This document shows, one piece after another, positions 7,858-14,643 of a stretch of DNA of 14,643 nucleotides. Positions within the stretch are counted from its first letter, which is position 1. Each line of letters begins with the position of its first letter. The translations under genes were made by a program, and so were the position numbers. The DNA comes from Hyphomicrobiales bacterium (lineage in GTDB: Bacteria > Pseudomonadota > Alphaproteobacteria > Rhizobiales > Kaistiaceae), in the NCBI GenBank assembly GCA_017305815.1, contig JAFKJZ010000182.1, positions 1-14,643 on the forward strand. The letters are read 5' to 3'. Below the pieces are notes generated by a model. That model had not been told where the DNA came from, made no database searches, and saw only the letters and a program-made list of their open reading frames with translations.

Positions 7858-8062
7858 CCGCCGGGAGAGACCGAAGGGGTGAGAGCCTCGTCGGCGCCGA
7901 AGGAGCAACCGCCCCGGAAACTCTCAGGCCAACGGACCGGACGGTCGGCGACGCTCTGGAAAGCAGCCCTTGCCGCATGCGGCGAAGGCTCACCGAAGGA
8001 GTAGCCGCGTTCGCCGCATGGCGGGGCGGGAAATCTCTCAGGTTCTCAGACAGAGGGGGCGC
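7858..8062 (+). promoter_or_regulatory. Tandem glycine riboswitch (two aptamers) controlling gcvT
   Basis: Two copies of the glycine-aptamer signature lie in the gcvT leader. Aptamer 1 (about 7861-7960) has GGGAGAGACC, then GCCGAAGGAGCAACC (7896-7910) and GGAAACTCTCAGGC. Aptamer 2 (about 7961-8062) has CACCGAAGGAGTAGCC (7991-8006), then GGGAAATCTCTCAGG (8028-8042) and CAGAGGGGG. In aptamer 2, 7976-7986 pairs perfectly over 11 bp with 8010-8020, enclosing GGCT (7987-7990) with AGCC (8003-8006). Tandem glycine riboswitches before gcv operons generally switch expression on when glycine is high, as shown in other bacteria. Position, order and conserved bases make the call secure; the mechanism here is inferred. 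Confidence 0.95.
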
Positions 8063-8066
8063 GGAA

Positions 8067-8084
8067 CAGGCCGGATTGGGCCTG
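8067..8084 (+). promoter_or_regulatory. Hairpin in the riboswitch expression platform
   Basis: CAGGCC (8067-8072) pairs with GGCCTG (8079-8084) around a 6-base loop, between the end of aptamer 2 and the gcvT ribosome-binding site (CGAGG, 8106-8110). No T run follows, so if it takes part in switching, control of translation or of Rho access is more likely than an intrinsic terminator. Confidence 0.3.
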
Positions 8085-8120
8085 CCCGTGCCATTTGGAC
8101 CCTGTCGAGGATTCTGATGC

Positions 8121-9257
8121 ATGGCTCATTCGGCCGATCTCGAGACGCCGCTTGCCGACCTCCATCGCGAGCTAGGCGCCCGCATGGTGCCGTTCGCCGG
8201 CTATTCCATGCCGGTGCAATACCCCAAGGGAATTCTGGCCGAGCACAACTGGACGCGTGAGAGCGCCGGCCTGTTCGACGTCTCCCACATGGGACAGGCC
8301 TTCCTGGTCGGCCCCGACCACGCCACCACGGCCCGCGCGCTCGAGGCGCTGACGCCGGGCGATTTCCAAGCGCTGGCGCCGGGCCGCATCCGCTACACGC
8401 TTCTGACGACGCCGGAAGGCGGCATCATCGACGACCTGATGGTGACGCGCTCCGCCGATCCGAACGAGGACGGCACGCTGACGCTGGTCGTCAACGCCGG
8501 CCGCAAGGCGATCGATTACGCCCATATCGCCGCCAACCTGCCCGAGGGCGTCGTGCTGGAACCGGCCGAGGATCTGGCGCTGGTGGCGCTGCAGGGCCCG
8601 AGGGCGGCCGAGGTGCTGGCGCGCCACTGCCCCGACGCTGCCTCGATGCGCTTCATGACTGCCGCGCGCCTCGCCTTTGACGGCATCGACTGCCATGTCA
8701 GCCGTTCCGGCTATACCGGCGAGGATGGCTACGAGATCTCCGTCAAGGCGGATGATTCCGAGGCGCTGGTCCGCATCCTCCTCGCCGAGCCGGAGGTCGA
8801 GCCGATCGGCCTCGGTGCGCGCGATTCGCTCCGCCTCGAGGCCGGGCTCTGCCTCTATGGCCATGACATCGACGAGGCCACGTCGCCCGTCGAGGCCGAT
8901 CTCGGTTTCGCGCTCGCCAGGCGCCGCCGCGCCGAGGGAGGTTTTCCTGGCGCCGGCCGCATCCTTGGTGAACTGGCAGCCGGCCCGGCCCGGCTGCGCG
9001 TCGGCATCAAGCCCGAGGGCAGGGCGCCAGCCCGCGAGGGCACCGAGATCCGCGACGCCTCCGGCACCACCATCGGCATCGTCACCTCGGGCGGCTTCGG
9101 CCCGACCGCCGGCGGCCCCGTCGCCATGGGTTATATCGCGGCCGAACACGCCGCGCCCGGCACGCCGGTGACGCTCCTGGTGCGCGGCAAGGATCTTGCT
9201 GCGTCCGTCGTCGCCTTGCCCTTCGTTCCACACCGCTATTTCCGCAAACAAGCCTGA
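8121..9257 (+). CDS. gcvT: Glycine cleavage system T-protein (aminomethyltransferase)
   Basis: 378 residues. Releases ammonia from the aminomethyl group carried by lipoyl-GcvH and passes the one-carbon unit to tetrahydrofolate, giving 5,10-methylene-THF. Family blocks are clear: PFAGYSMPVQYPKGILAEH near the N-terminus, GLFDVSHMGQ (50-59), RYTLLTTPEGGIIDDLMV with the acidic pair D104/D105 at the folate site, SRSGYTGEDGYEIS, ARDSLRLEAGLCLYGHDI, and the C-terminal barrel with TSGGFGPTAGGPVAMGYI. Start is ATG 8121 with CGAGG 10 bases upstream; MAHSADLETPL aligns with other GcvT N-termini. An overlapping ATG at 8117 is out of frame. It is the first gene of the gcv operon, directly after the glycine riboswitch. 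Confidence 0.97.
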   Translation: MAHSADLETPLADLHRELGARMVPFAGYSMPVQYPKGILAEHNWTRESAGLFDVSHMGQAFLVGPDHATTARALEALTPGDFQALAPGRIRYTLLTTPEGGIIDDLMVTRSADPNEDGTLTLVVNAGRKAIDYAHIAANLPEGVVLEPAEDLALVALQGPRAAEVLARHCPDAASMRFMTAARLAFDGIDCHVSRSGYTGEDGYEISVKADDSEALVRILLAEPEVEPIGLGARDSLRLEAGLCLYGHDIDEATSPVEADLGFALARRRRAEGGFPGAGRILGELAAGPARLRVGIKPEGRAPAREGTEIRDASGTTIGIVTSGGFGPTAGGPVAMGYIAAEHAAPGTPVTLLVRGKDLAASVVALPFVPHRYFRKQA

Positions 9258-9281
9258 ACGGCGCTTCCAGGGAAAATCATC

Positions 9282-9653
9282 ATGACCGTCTATTTCACCA
9301 AGGACCATGAATGGATCCGGCTCGAGGGCGACCAGGCCCTCGTCGGCATCACCGACTATGCCCAGTCGCAACTGGGCGACGTCGTCTATGTCGAGTTGCC
9401 GGAAGTCGGAAAGACCTTCGCCAAGGGCGACGACGCGGCCGTGGTCGAATCCGTCAAGGCGGCGAGCGACGTATACGCGCCGGTTTCCGGCGTCGTCGTC
9501 GCCGTCAACGCGGCGCTCGAAAAGTCGCCGGCCATGATCAACGACGCGCCTGAGAGCGACGGCTGGTTCTGGAAGCTGACGCTGACGGAGCCCGGCGAAC
9601 TCGACGGCCTGCTCGACGAGGCGGCCTACAAGGCCTTCATCGACACGCTCTGA
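9282..9653 (+). CDS. gcvH: Glycine cleavage system H-protein
   Basis: 123 residues, the usual length. The H-protein carries the aminomethyl intermediate between the P, T and L proteins on a lipoyl arm. The lipoylated lysine is K59 in [14 protein letters not shown]. The N-terminal [21 protein letters not shown] and the C-terminal GWFWKLTL block are typical. It starts 24 bases after the gcvT stop with AGGGA (9269-9273) 8 bases before the ATG, so it is co-transcribed. Lipoylation enzymes and the L-protein are not in the window. Confidence 0.98.
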   Translation: MTVYFTKDHEWIRLEGDQALVGITDYAQSQLGDVVYVELPEVGKTFAKGDDAAVVESVKAASDVYAPVSGVVVAVNAALEKSPAMINDAPESDGWFWKLTLTEPGELDGLLDEAAYKAFIDTL

Positions 9654-9684
9654 CGCCTCCCGATCCACTCTGAACGGTAGTCCC

Positions 9685-11028
9685 ATGCGCTATCTTCCCC
9701 ATTCCGATGCCGACCGGCAGGCTATGCTGGCGGCGATCGGCGTCGGCTCGATCGACGATCTCTTCGCCGACATTCCCAAGGATCTTCGCGTCCACGGCCT
9801 GGACCTGCCCAGGGCCGCCGGCGAGATGTCGGTCGAACGCACGCTCGGCCGTCTCTCCGCCCGCAACGTGGCGGCCTCCTCGGTGCCGTTCTTCGTCGGC
9901 GCCGGCGCCTACAAGCATCATGTGCCCGCCACCGTCGACCACCTGATCCAGCGTTCGGAGTTCCTTACCTCCTACACGCCGTACCAGCCGGAAATCACGC
10001 AGGGCACGCTGCAGGTCCTGTTCGAATTCCAGACGCAGATCGCGCACCTGACCGGCATGGAGGTGGCGAACGCCTCGATGTATGACGGCTCGACCGCGAC
10101 GGTAGAAGCCGTGCTGATGGCGCATCGCCTGACCAAGCGGAAGAAGGCCGTCCTCTCCGGTGGCTTGCATCCGCAGTATCGCGCCGTCGTCGAATCGCTG
10201 TCGCCGATGGCAGGCGACACGGTCGAGGCGCTGCCGGCCGATCCGGATGCGACCGAAGATATCCTGGCCTCGATCGATGCCGAGACTTCCTGCGTCGTGG
10301 TGCAGTCGCCCTCCGTCTATGGCCATCTGATCGATCTCGCTCCGATCGCGGCGAAGGCGCATGAGGTCGGCGCGCTGCTGATCGCCGTCTTCACCGAGGT
10401 CGTCTCGCTCGGCCTGATCGAGCCGCCGGGTGCCCAGGGCGCCGACATCGTCGTCGGCGAAGGCCAGTCGATCGGCAATGCGCTCTCCTTCGGTGGCCCC
10501 TATGTCGGGCTGTTCGCGACCCGCCAGAAATTCGTCCGCCAGATGCCGGGCCGGCTCTGCGGCGAGACCGTCGACGCCGAAGGCCGGCGCGGCTTCGTGC
10601 TGACGCTTTCCACCCGCGAGCAGCACATCCGCCGCGACAAGGCGACCTCGAATATCTGTACGAATTCAGGGCTTTGCGCGCTGGCATTCACGATTCATAT
10701 GACGCTTCTCGGCCAGACCGGTCTGGCGCGGCTGGCGCGGATCAACCACGCCAATGCGGTGAAGCTCGCTGAATCGCTTTCTGCGCTGCCGGGCGTAACC
10801 CTCTTGAATGACTCGTTCTTCAACGAGTTCACGATCCGCCTGCCCGGCAATGCTGCCGACATCGTCGAGAAGCTGGTGGCGAAGGGCGTGCTCGCCGGCG
10901 TGCCGGCCTCGCGCCTCGAACCCGGCAAGGCGGAACTCGCCGATCTCCTGATCGTCGCCTCTACCGAAGTGAACTCGGATGATGACCGCGCCGCCTTCGT
11001 CGCAGCGCTTTCGGAGGTGCTCGCATGA
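9685..11028 (+). CDS. gcvPA: Glycine dehydrogenase (decarboxylating) subunit 1
   Basis: 447 residues, matching the N-terminal half of the P-protein when this is split into two chains. With GcvPB it decarboxylates glycine using PLP and loads the aminomethyl group on GcvH. Seen blocks are [39 protein letters not shown] (91-110), [11 protein letters not shown], and [22 protein letters not shown]. The subunit lacks the PLP lysine, as expected for this half; the corresponding loop reads VGEGQSIG. It starts 31 bases after gcvH with a weak ribosome-binding site, and its TGA overlaps the ATG of gcvPB by 4 bases, which suggests translational coupling and equal production of the two subunits. Confidence 0.97.
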   Translation: MRYLPHSDADRQAMLAAIGVGSIDDLFADIPKDLRVHGLDLPRAAGEMSVERTLGRLSARNVAASSVPFFVGAGAYKHHVPATVDHLIQRSEFLTSYTPYQPEITQGTLQVLFEFQTQIAHLTGMEVANASMYDGSTATVEAVLMAHRLTKRKKAVLSGGLHPQYRAVVESLSPMAGDTVEALPADPDATEDILASIDAETSCVVVQSPSVYGHLIDLAPIAAKAHEVGALLIAVFTEVVSLGLIEPPGAQGADIVVGEGQSIGNALSFGGPYVGLFATRQKFVRQMPGRLCGETVDAEGRRGFVLTLSTREQHIRRDKATSNICTNSGLCALAFTIHMTLLGQTGLARLARINHANAVKLAESLSALPGVTLLNDSFFNEFTIRLPGNAADIVEKLVAKGVLAGVPASRLEPGKAELADLLIVASTEVNSDDDRAAFVAALSEVLA

Positions 11029-12605
11029 GCATGAACAGCCAGGGTCGCCCCACCGTCGCCGCAACCGCCGCGACCTCCGACCTGCCCGACACCTTCACCG
11101 GCAACCGCGCCCTGCAGATCGAGGAAGCGCTGTTGTTCGAGGTCGGCCGCGATGACGTCACCGGCGTCGACCTCGACGAGCCGGCCGATTTCACCCCGCG
11201 CCTCGGCAAGCTCGCCCGCAAGCAGCCGATCGACCTTCCCGGCCTCTCCGAGCCCGAGACGATGCGCCACTATGTGCGCCTGAGCCAGAAGAACTACTCG
11301 ATCGATAGCGGCCTCTATCCGCTCGGCTCGTGCACGATGAAGCACAATCCGCGTCTCAACGAGAAGATGGCGCGGCTGCCGGGCATCGGCGACGTGCATC
11401 CGCTGCAGCCGCTTTCCACCGTCGGCGGCGCGGTCGAGCTGATGGCCGAGCTCGGCCGCTGGCTGCTCGAGATGACCGGCATGACCTCGGTCGCCCTGTC
11501 GCCCAAGGCGGGCGCGCATGGCGAGCTTTGCGGCATGATGGCGATCAAGGCCGCGATCGCCGCCAAGGGCGAGACGCGCAACATCGTGCTGGTGCCGGAA
11601 TCGGCGCACGGCACCAACCCGGCCACCGCCGCCCTGATCGGCTTCAAGGTCGTGACGGTCCCGGCGCGGGCCGACGGCACGGTCGACCCGGAGGCGGTCA
11701 AGGCGCTGCTGTCGCCCGACGTCGCCGCGATCATGCTGACCAACCCGAACACCTGCGGCCTGTTCGAGCGCGACGTCGTCGAGATCGCCGCGGCGATCCA
11801 TGCGGCGGGCGCGTATTTCTACTGCGACGGCGCCAATTTCAACGCCATCGTCGGCAAGGCCAAGGTTGGCGAACTCGGCGTCGATGCCATGCACATCAAC
11901 CTGCACAAGACCTTCTCGACGCCGCATGGCGGCGGCGGCCCGGGCGCCGGGCCGGTGGTGCTTTCCGAGCGGCTCGCCGCCTTCGCGCCGCTGCCCTTCA
12001 TTCGCATGGAGGGGAACGGCCCGGTGCTGGTCGAGAGCGAAGCGGCGCTCAAGCCGGGCGAAACCCCCTTCGGCCGCATGACTGCCTTCCATGGCCAGAT
12101 GGGCATGTTCGTGCGGGCGCTGTCCTACATGCTGTCGCACGGCTCGGACGGGCTGCAGCAGGCGTCGGAGGACGCCGTGCTCAACGCCAACTATGTCCGC
12201 GCCGGCCTGCGCGACCTGATGAGCCAGCCCTCCGGCGACCGCACCTGCATGCATGAGGTGCTGTTCGACGACACCTTCCTGGAGGGCACAGGGGTCTCGA
12301 CGCTCGATTTCGCCAAGGCGATGATCGACGAGGGCTATCACCCGATGACGATGTATTTCCCGCTCGTCGTCCATGGCGCGATGCTGATCGAGCCGACGGA
12401 ATCGGAATCGAAGGCCTCGCTCGACCTCTTCATCGCGACATTGCGGGATCTGGTGATGAAGGCGAAGGCGGGCGATCTCGAACGCTTCGAGCAGGCGCCG
12501 CGCTATGCGCCGCGCCGCCGCCTCGACGAAACCCGCGCTGCGCGCTCGCCCAAGCTCAAATGGGAAAAGCCGGAGCCCTGGGCGGAAGCCGCCGCGGCGG
12601 AGTAG
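11025..12605 (+). CDS. gcvPB: Glycine dehydrogenase (decarboxylating) subunit 2
   Basis: 526 residues, the PLP-bearing half of the split P-protein. The PLP lysine is K295 in [22 protein letters not shown], a hallmark of this subunit; [18 protein letters not shown] (97-114), [11 protein letters not shown] and [12 protein letters not shown] are further signature blocks. The start ATG overlaps the stop of gcvPA (ATGA, 11025-11028); a second in-frame ATG lies two codons later. The N-terminal 20 residues are Ala/Thr-rich and unremarkable. It is the last gene of the operon: a hairpin begins 7 bases after its TAG. Confidence 0.97.
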   Translation: MSMNSQGRPTVAATAATSDLPDTFTGNRALQIEEALLFEVGRDDVTGVDLDEPADFTPRLGKLARKQPIDLPGLSEPETMRHYVRLSQKNYSIDSGLYPLGSCTMKHNPRLNEKMARLPGIGDVHPLQPLSTVGGAVELMAELGRWLLEMTGMTSVALSPKAGAHGELCGMMAIKAAIAAKGETRNIVLVPESAHGTNPATAALIGFKVVTVPARADGTVDPEAVKALLSPDVAAIMLTNPNTCGLFERDVVEIAAAIHAAGAYFYCDGANFNAIVGKAKVGELGVDAMHINLHKTFSTPHGGGGPGAGPVVLSERLAAFAPLPFIRMEGNGPVLVESEAALKPGETPFGRMTAFHGQMGMFVRALSYMLSHGSDGLQQASEDAVLNANYVRAGLRDLMSQPSGDRTCMHEVLFDDTFLEGTGVSTLDFAKAMIDEGYHPMTMYFPLVVHGAMLIEPTESESKASLDLFIATLRDLVMKAKAGDLERFEQAPRYAPRRRLDETRAARSPKLKWEKPEPWAEAAAAE

Positions 12606-12611
12606 GCTGTC

Positions 12612-12635
12612 CCCCTCCGGTCGCGGCCGGAGGGG
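12612..12635. terminator. Hairpin shared by gcvPB and the small-peptide gene
   Basis: CCCCTCCGG (12612-12620) pairs perfectly with CCGGAGGGG (12627-12635) around a 6-base loop. It starts 7 bases after the gcvPB stop, and on the other strand it directly follows the stop codon of the 32-residue peptide (12636-12638). It therefore ends both convergent genes. No T run follows on either side, so Rho-independent activity is uncertain. Confidence 0.5.
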
Positions 12636-12734
12636 CTATCCCTTCGAATTGCTGCCGACCACGACGGCGGCGACGGCGCCGAGCAGCGGGCCGGCGACGA
12701 GGGCCGGCTTGGCGTAGGGCTTGCGAAGGCTCAT
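12636..12734 (-). CDS. 32-residue peptide with a YxxPxL leader-like motif, possible RiPP precursor
   Basis: A short gene, easily missed, fills the gap after the gcv operon. It starts at ATG 12734 and ends at TAG 12636-12638. GGGAG (12744-12748 on the - strand) lies 9 bases before the ATG, a strong ribosome-binding site. Of its 31 sense codons after ATG, 28 end in G or C, like the real genes here. The peptide begins MSLRKPYAKPAL: Tyr7, Pro10 and Leu12 give YxxPxL, the core of the recognition motif in many lasso-type leader peptides, and KPYxKPALV is familiar from short orphan peptides annotated as putative RiPP precursors in Hyphomicrobiales. The rest (V13-G27) is Gly/Ala/Val/Leu-rich, ending SNSKG. 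It lacks Cys and the lasso-motif Thr, and Gly15 is one place short of the usual lasso position. It could instead be a small membrane peptide. No maturation enzyme is recognised nearby; it is divergent from the formyltransferase. Confidence 0.6.
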   Translation of the reverse strand: MSLRKPYAKPALVAGPLLGAVAAVVVGSNSKG

Positions 12735-12820
12735 TGCAGTGTGCTCCCGTTCTGATTCGTCGACGGTAGCACGGGATTCCGTAAAGTAAACGACATCGGT
12801 CGCGACGTAGGGAGGCGGCG

Positions 12821-13759
12821 TTGGCGCTGACCGCGCTCTTTCTCGGCAGTCCGTCCCCGGCTCCCGCTGCGGTGGTCGCCCGCTGGTTGGCGAGCGGCCA
12901 TCGCATCGCGGCGTTCTGGACCGCCGCCGGGCACGAGGATCACTGGCGCCATGATCGGCGGCTCGGCCGCGTCGCGCCGCAATGGTCGCTCGGGCGCCGC
13001 CTGCGGTCGGCCGGCGTGCCGCGGATCGAGGTTCCCCGCCTTGCGTCCTGGCCGGACGCTGTGCGCCTGGCTCGGGAAGCCGGTGCCGACGTGCTCATCT
13101 CCGCCTATTTCGAGCACCGCGTCCCGCCGGAGATGCTCGCGCTCTTTCCGGGCCGGGCCTTCAACTTCCATCCTTCGCTCCTGCCGCGATATCGCGGTCC
13201 GACGCCGGTGCAGGCGATGATCCTCGATCGGGCAGCAGACGCGGCCGGGATCACGCTCCATCTTCTCGCGCCGGCGATCGATGCCGGCGCCATCGTGGCG
13301 CAGACGGAGGTCACCTTTCCGCAGCCGCGATATTCGGTGTCGCTCGCCCATGCCGCGGCCGATCTGGTCGATGCGATTCCATCCTTCCTGGCCGGGCGGA
13401 TCGCCGCGCGGCCGCAGGATGAGAGCCGGGCCTCCTATGTCCGCGTCCAGCCGGCACGGGATTTCGTTCTTTCCGAGGATCTGACGGCCGCGACGATCGC
13501 CTGGCGATGTCGGGCCATGCCCTATTTTCGCGCGCCCGCCATCCGCGCCCTGCCGGGGCGCGACGCCATCGGCTTCGTGCGGGAGCTGGGGCCGCCGACC
13601 GGAGCTCCGCCGCGCGCCGGCTGGTTTTCCGCCGATTTCGACGCCGCCGACCAGCGTGTCCGCGTGCGGCTGCGGTTTGGCGGCTGGCGTCGGCTGGACC
13701 GGTGGCGGCACTTCTGGATGCTGCGGCGAACGCCGGTGCTGAACGGGCCCTGCCGCTAG
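12821..13759 (+). CDS. Formyltransferase-family enzyme (Fmt/GART fold), substrate unknown
   Basis: 312 residues. The N-terminal LTALFLGSP...SGHRIAAFWT is a Rossmann-like opening; ADVLISAYFEHRVPPEMLALFPGRAFNFHPSLLPRYRG and APAIDAGAIVAQTEVTF carry the formyltransferase triad N115, H117 and D154. These enzymes move a formyl group from 10-formyl-THF to an amino group (initiator tRNA, amino sugars, GAR). The C-terminal part (RPQDESRASYVRV and after) resembles the small second domain of Fmt and sugar N-formyltransferases but is divergent and Arg-rich. The Fmt-type PxGRG loop is missing, so it is unlikely to be the housekeeping Fmt. Start is TTG 12821: GGAGG (12811-12815) is 5 bases upstream and no ATG fits. 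It lies next to the gcv operon and 86 bases from the divergent small peptide. Its TAG overlaps the convergent DUF1284 stop. Confidence 0.85.
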   Translation: MALTALFLGSPSPAPAAVVARWLASGHRIAAFWTAAGHEDHWRHDRRLGRVAPQWSLGRRLRSAGVPRIEVPRLASWPDAVRLAREAGADVLISAYFEHRVPPEMLALFPGRAFNFHPSLLPRYRGPTPVQAMILDRAADAAGITLHLLAPAIDAGAIVAQTEVTFPQPRYSVSLAHAAADLVDAIPSFLAGRIAARPQDESRASYVRVQPARDFVLSEDLTAATIAWRCRAMPYFRAPAIRALPGRDAIGFVRELGPPTGAPPRAGWFSADFDAADQRVRVRLRFGGWRRLDRWRHFWMLRRTPVLNGPCR

Positions 13760-14184
13760 CGGCCGCCCGAGAGGCGAGCACCGTCGAAGCCGGCGCCGGC
13801 GATCGTGTCGCAGAGTCCCGACCATTCGCAGCCGCCGCAGGCGGTGCGCGAGGTTCCCGCTGCAAAGGCGGCGCGGAAGCGGGCGAGCAGGGCGGCGTCG
13901 AGCGCGAAGCGGTAGCCGGGGGCGACCGTCGCGCCGAGCATGTCCGAAGCCGCGGCGGCTGCCTGTGCGTCGCGCACCAGCACGCTGTCGTTGTGGCAAT
14001 GCGGCGCTTCGGTCGCGAGCAGCGGCGCGCAGACGTCGTCGGGTCCGGCGACGATCTCGATGTCTTCGCCGCGCGTCAGTCGCGCGGCGATCTTGTCGTA
14101 GTTGGCGCAGAAATCCGGCGTGTAGCCCTTGCCGACATAGGTCAGCATGCAGAGCAGGTGATGGGCGCGCAGCCGGACCGTCAT
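13756..14184 (-). CDS. DUF1284 family protein, cysteine-rich
   Basis: 142 residues. RLRAHHLLCMLTYVGKGYTPDFCANYDKIAARL and IVAGPDDVCAPL are the signature blocks of DUF1284, a family of unknown function. It has seven cysteines (C12, C26, C52, C63, C116, C119, C125), with CGGC at 116-119, and His8, His9, His62 and His64, which together look like a metal or iron-sulfur site; that is inference. It is cytoplasmic by the absence of a signal peptide. ATG 14184 lies 10 bases after the HAD gene's stop, so the two are co-transcribed. Its stop TAG (13756-13758) overlaps the formyltransferase stop on the other strand through the shared CTAG at 13756-13759. Confidence 0.9.
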   Translation of the reverse strand: MTVRLRAHHLLCMLTYVGKGYTPDFCANYDKIAARLTRGEDIEIVAGPDDVCAPLLATEAPHCHNDSVLVRDAQAAAAASDMLGATVAPGYRFALDAALLARFRAAFAAGTSRTACGGCEWSGLCDTIAGAGFDGARLSGGR

Positions 14185-14194
14185 GGCCGTGGCG

Positions 14195-14643
14195 TCAGAC
14201 CTCGTCCGGATGCCAGGAGGCGAGCGCCTCGATGGTGGCCGGCAGGTCGCGCATGCGGTTGATGACCGTGATGGCGCCGGCGGCGGTCAGCGCGTCGGCA
14301 TGGCCCGGCCAGGAATGGGTGCCGCCCGTGAAGCCGACCACGCGCATGCCGGCGGCGCGGCCGGCGTGGATGCCGTGGGTCGAATCCTCGACGACGATGC
14401 AGTCCTTCGGGTCGACGCCGAATTCGGCGGCGCCATGCAGGTAGACGTCGGGCGCCGGCTTCGGCTGCTTGTTGCGGACGGCGACGGCCGAGAAGATGTA
14501 GGGACGGAAGCGGTCGTAGAGCCCGGTCTTGGTCAACGAGATCTTCAGCCGCTCGGGCGAGGAGTTCGAGCAGATGCAGCGCGGGTAGTCGAGCGCATCG
14601 AGCATCTCCTGGACGCCCGGAATGATCTGCAGGTCCTTGGCGA
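14195..14643 (-). CDS. HAD-superfamily phosphatase, N-terminally partial
   Basis: The frame stays open from the TGA at 14195-14197 to the window edge, giving 148 C-terminal residues; an ATG at 14605 is internal, since AKDLQIIPGVQE before it is good HAD sequence. Motif II is CSNSSPERL, the motif III lysine is in NKQPKPAPDVY, and the acidic motif IV is VVEDSTHGIHAGRAAGM. The DxDxT nucleophile lies outside the window. The pattern fits subfamily IA phosphatases of the YieH/Gph type acting on small phosphorylated compounds; substrate unknown. It is upstream of and probably in one operon with the DUF1284 gene. Confidence 0.9.
   Translation of the reverse strand, partial: AKDLQIIPGVQEMLDALDYPRCICSNSSPERLKISLTKTGLYDRFRPYIFSAVAVRNKQPKPAPDVYLHGAAEFGVDPKDCIVVEDSTHGIHAGRAAGMRVVGFTGGTHSWPGHADALTAAGAITVINRMRDLPATIEALASWHPDEV

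Noticed and set aside
8172..9686. 504-codon - strand frame opposite gcvT and gcvH
   Set aside because: Arg/Asp/Gly-rich shadow without motifs, covering two certain genes.
10695..12374. 559-codon - strand frame opposite gcvPA/gcvPB
   Set aside because: Antisense shadow with His/Arg/Asp-rich composition and no domain.
12731..13999. 422-codon - strand frame opposite the formyltransferase
   Set aside because: Arg/Pro-rich, spans the convergent gene border and has no domain; the sense frame has the catalytic triad.

Overview
The window is GC-rich, with codons strongly ending in G or C. Its gene content (split glycine-cleavage P-protein, thrC followed by an M16 peptidase and a RimJ-type acetyltransferase, an IalB-family fragment, a DUF1284 protein) points to an alphaproteobacterium, most likely of the Hyphomicrobiales. 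This is an inference from protein sequence alone. I see no rRNA, tRNA, insertion sequence, phage gene or CRISPR array, so this looks like ordinary chromosome with a few unusual details.

Layout. (1) 1-407, + strand: 3' part of an IalB-like protein whose C-terminal half is missing. (2) 496-6907, - strand: thrC, an M16 zinc peptidase, a RimJ/RimL-type GNAT and a large membrane PAS-GGDEF-EAL protein, read in that order. thrC and the peptidase are 41 bases apart and probably share a transcript; the GNAT and the EAL gene follow after gaps of about 120-130 bases. (3) 7076-7726, + strand: a lipoprotein of unknown function, divergent from thrC. (4) 7727-12605, + strand: a promoter candidate, a tandem glycine riboswitch, then gcvT, gcvH, gcvPA and gcvPB. 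This is a complete glycine-cleavage operon apart from the L-protein (lpd), which is normally encoded elsewhere. (5) 12636-12734, - strand: an easily missed 32-residue peptide gene with a good ribosome-binding site and a YxxPxL motif like that of RiPP leader peptides. (6) 12821-13759, + strand: a formyltransferase-family enzyme with an intact N/H/D triad, divergent from the peptide. (7) 13756-14643, - strand: a Cys-rich DUF1284 protein preceded by a HAD phosphatase cut by the window edge.

How the genes fit together. Glycine sensed by the riboswitch should control production of the T, H and P proteins, which convert glycine to CO2, ammonia and 5,10-methylene-tetrahydrofolate. The formyltransferase beside the operon belongs to a fold that usually takes its formyl group from 10-formyl-tetrahydrofolate, so a link through one-carbon metabolism is possible but unproven. 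The small peptide and the formyltransferase are divergent across 86 bases. They are the best candidate here for something undescribed, although no recognisable RiPP maturation enzyme lies in the window.

Other points of interest are an apparent in-frame loss of about 20 residues from the acetyl-CoA-binding part of the GNAT, a nearly duplicated translation-initiation region before the lipoprotein and gcvT, and a consensus -35 box lying in the loop of a hairpin.
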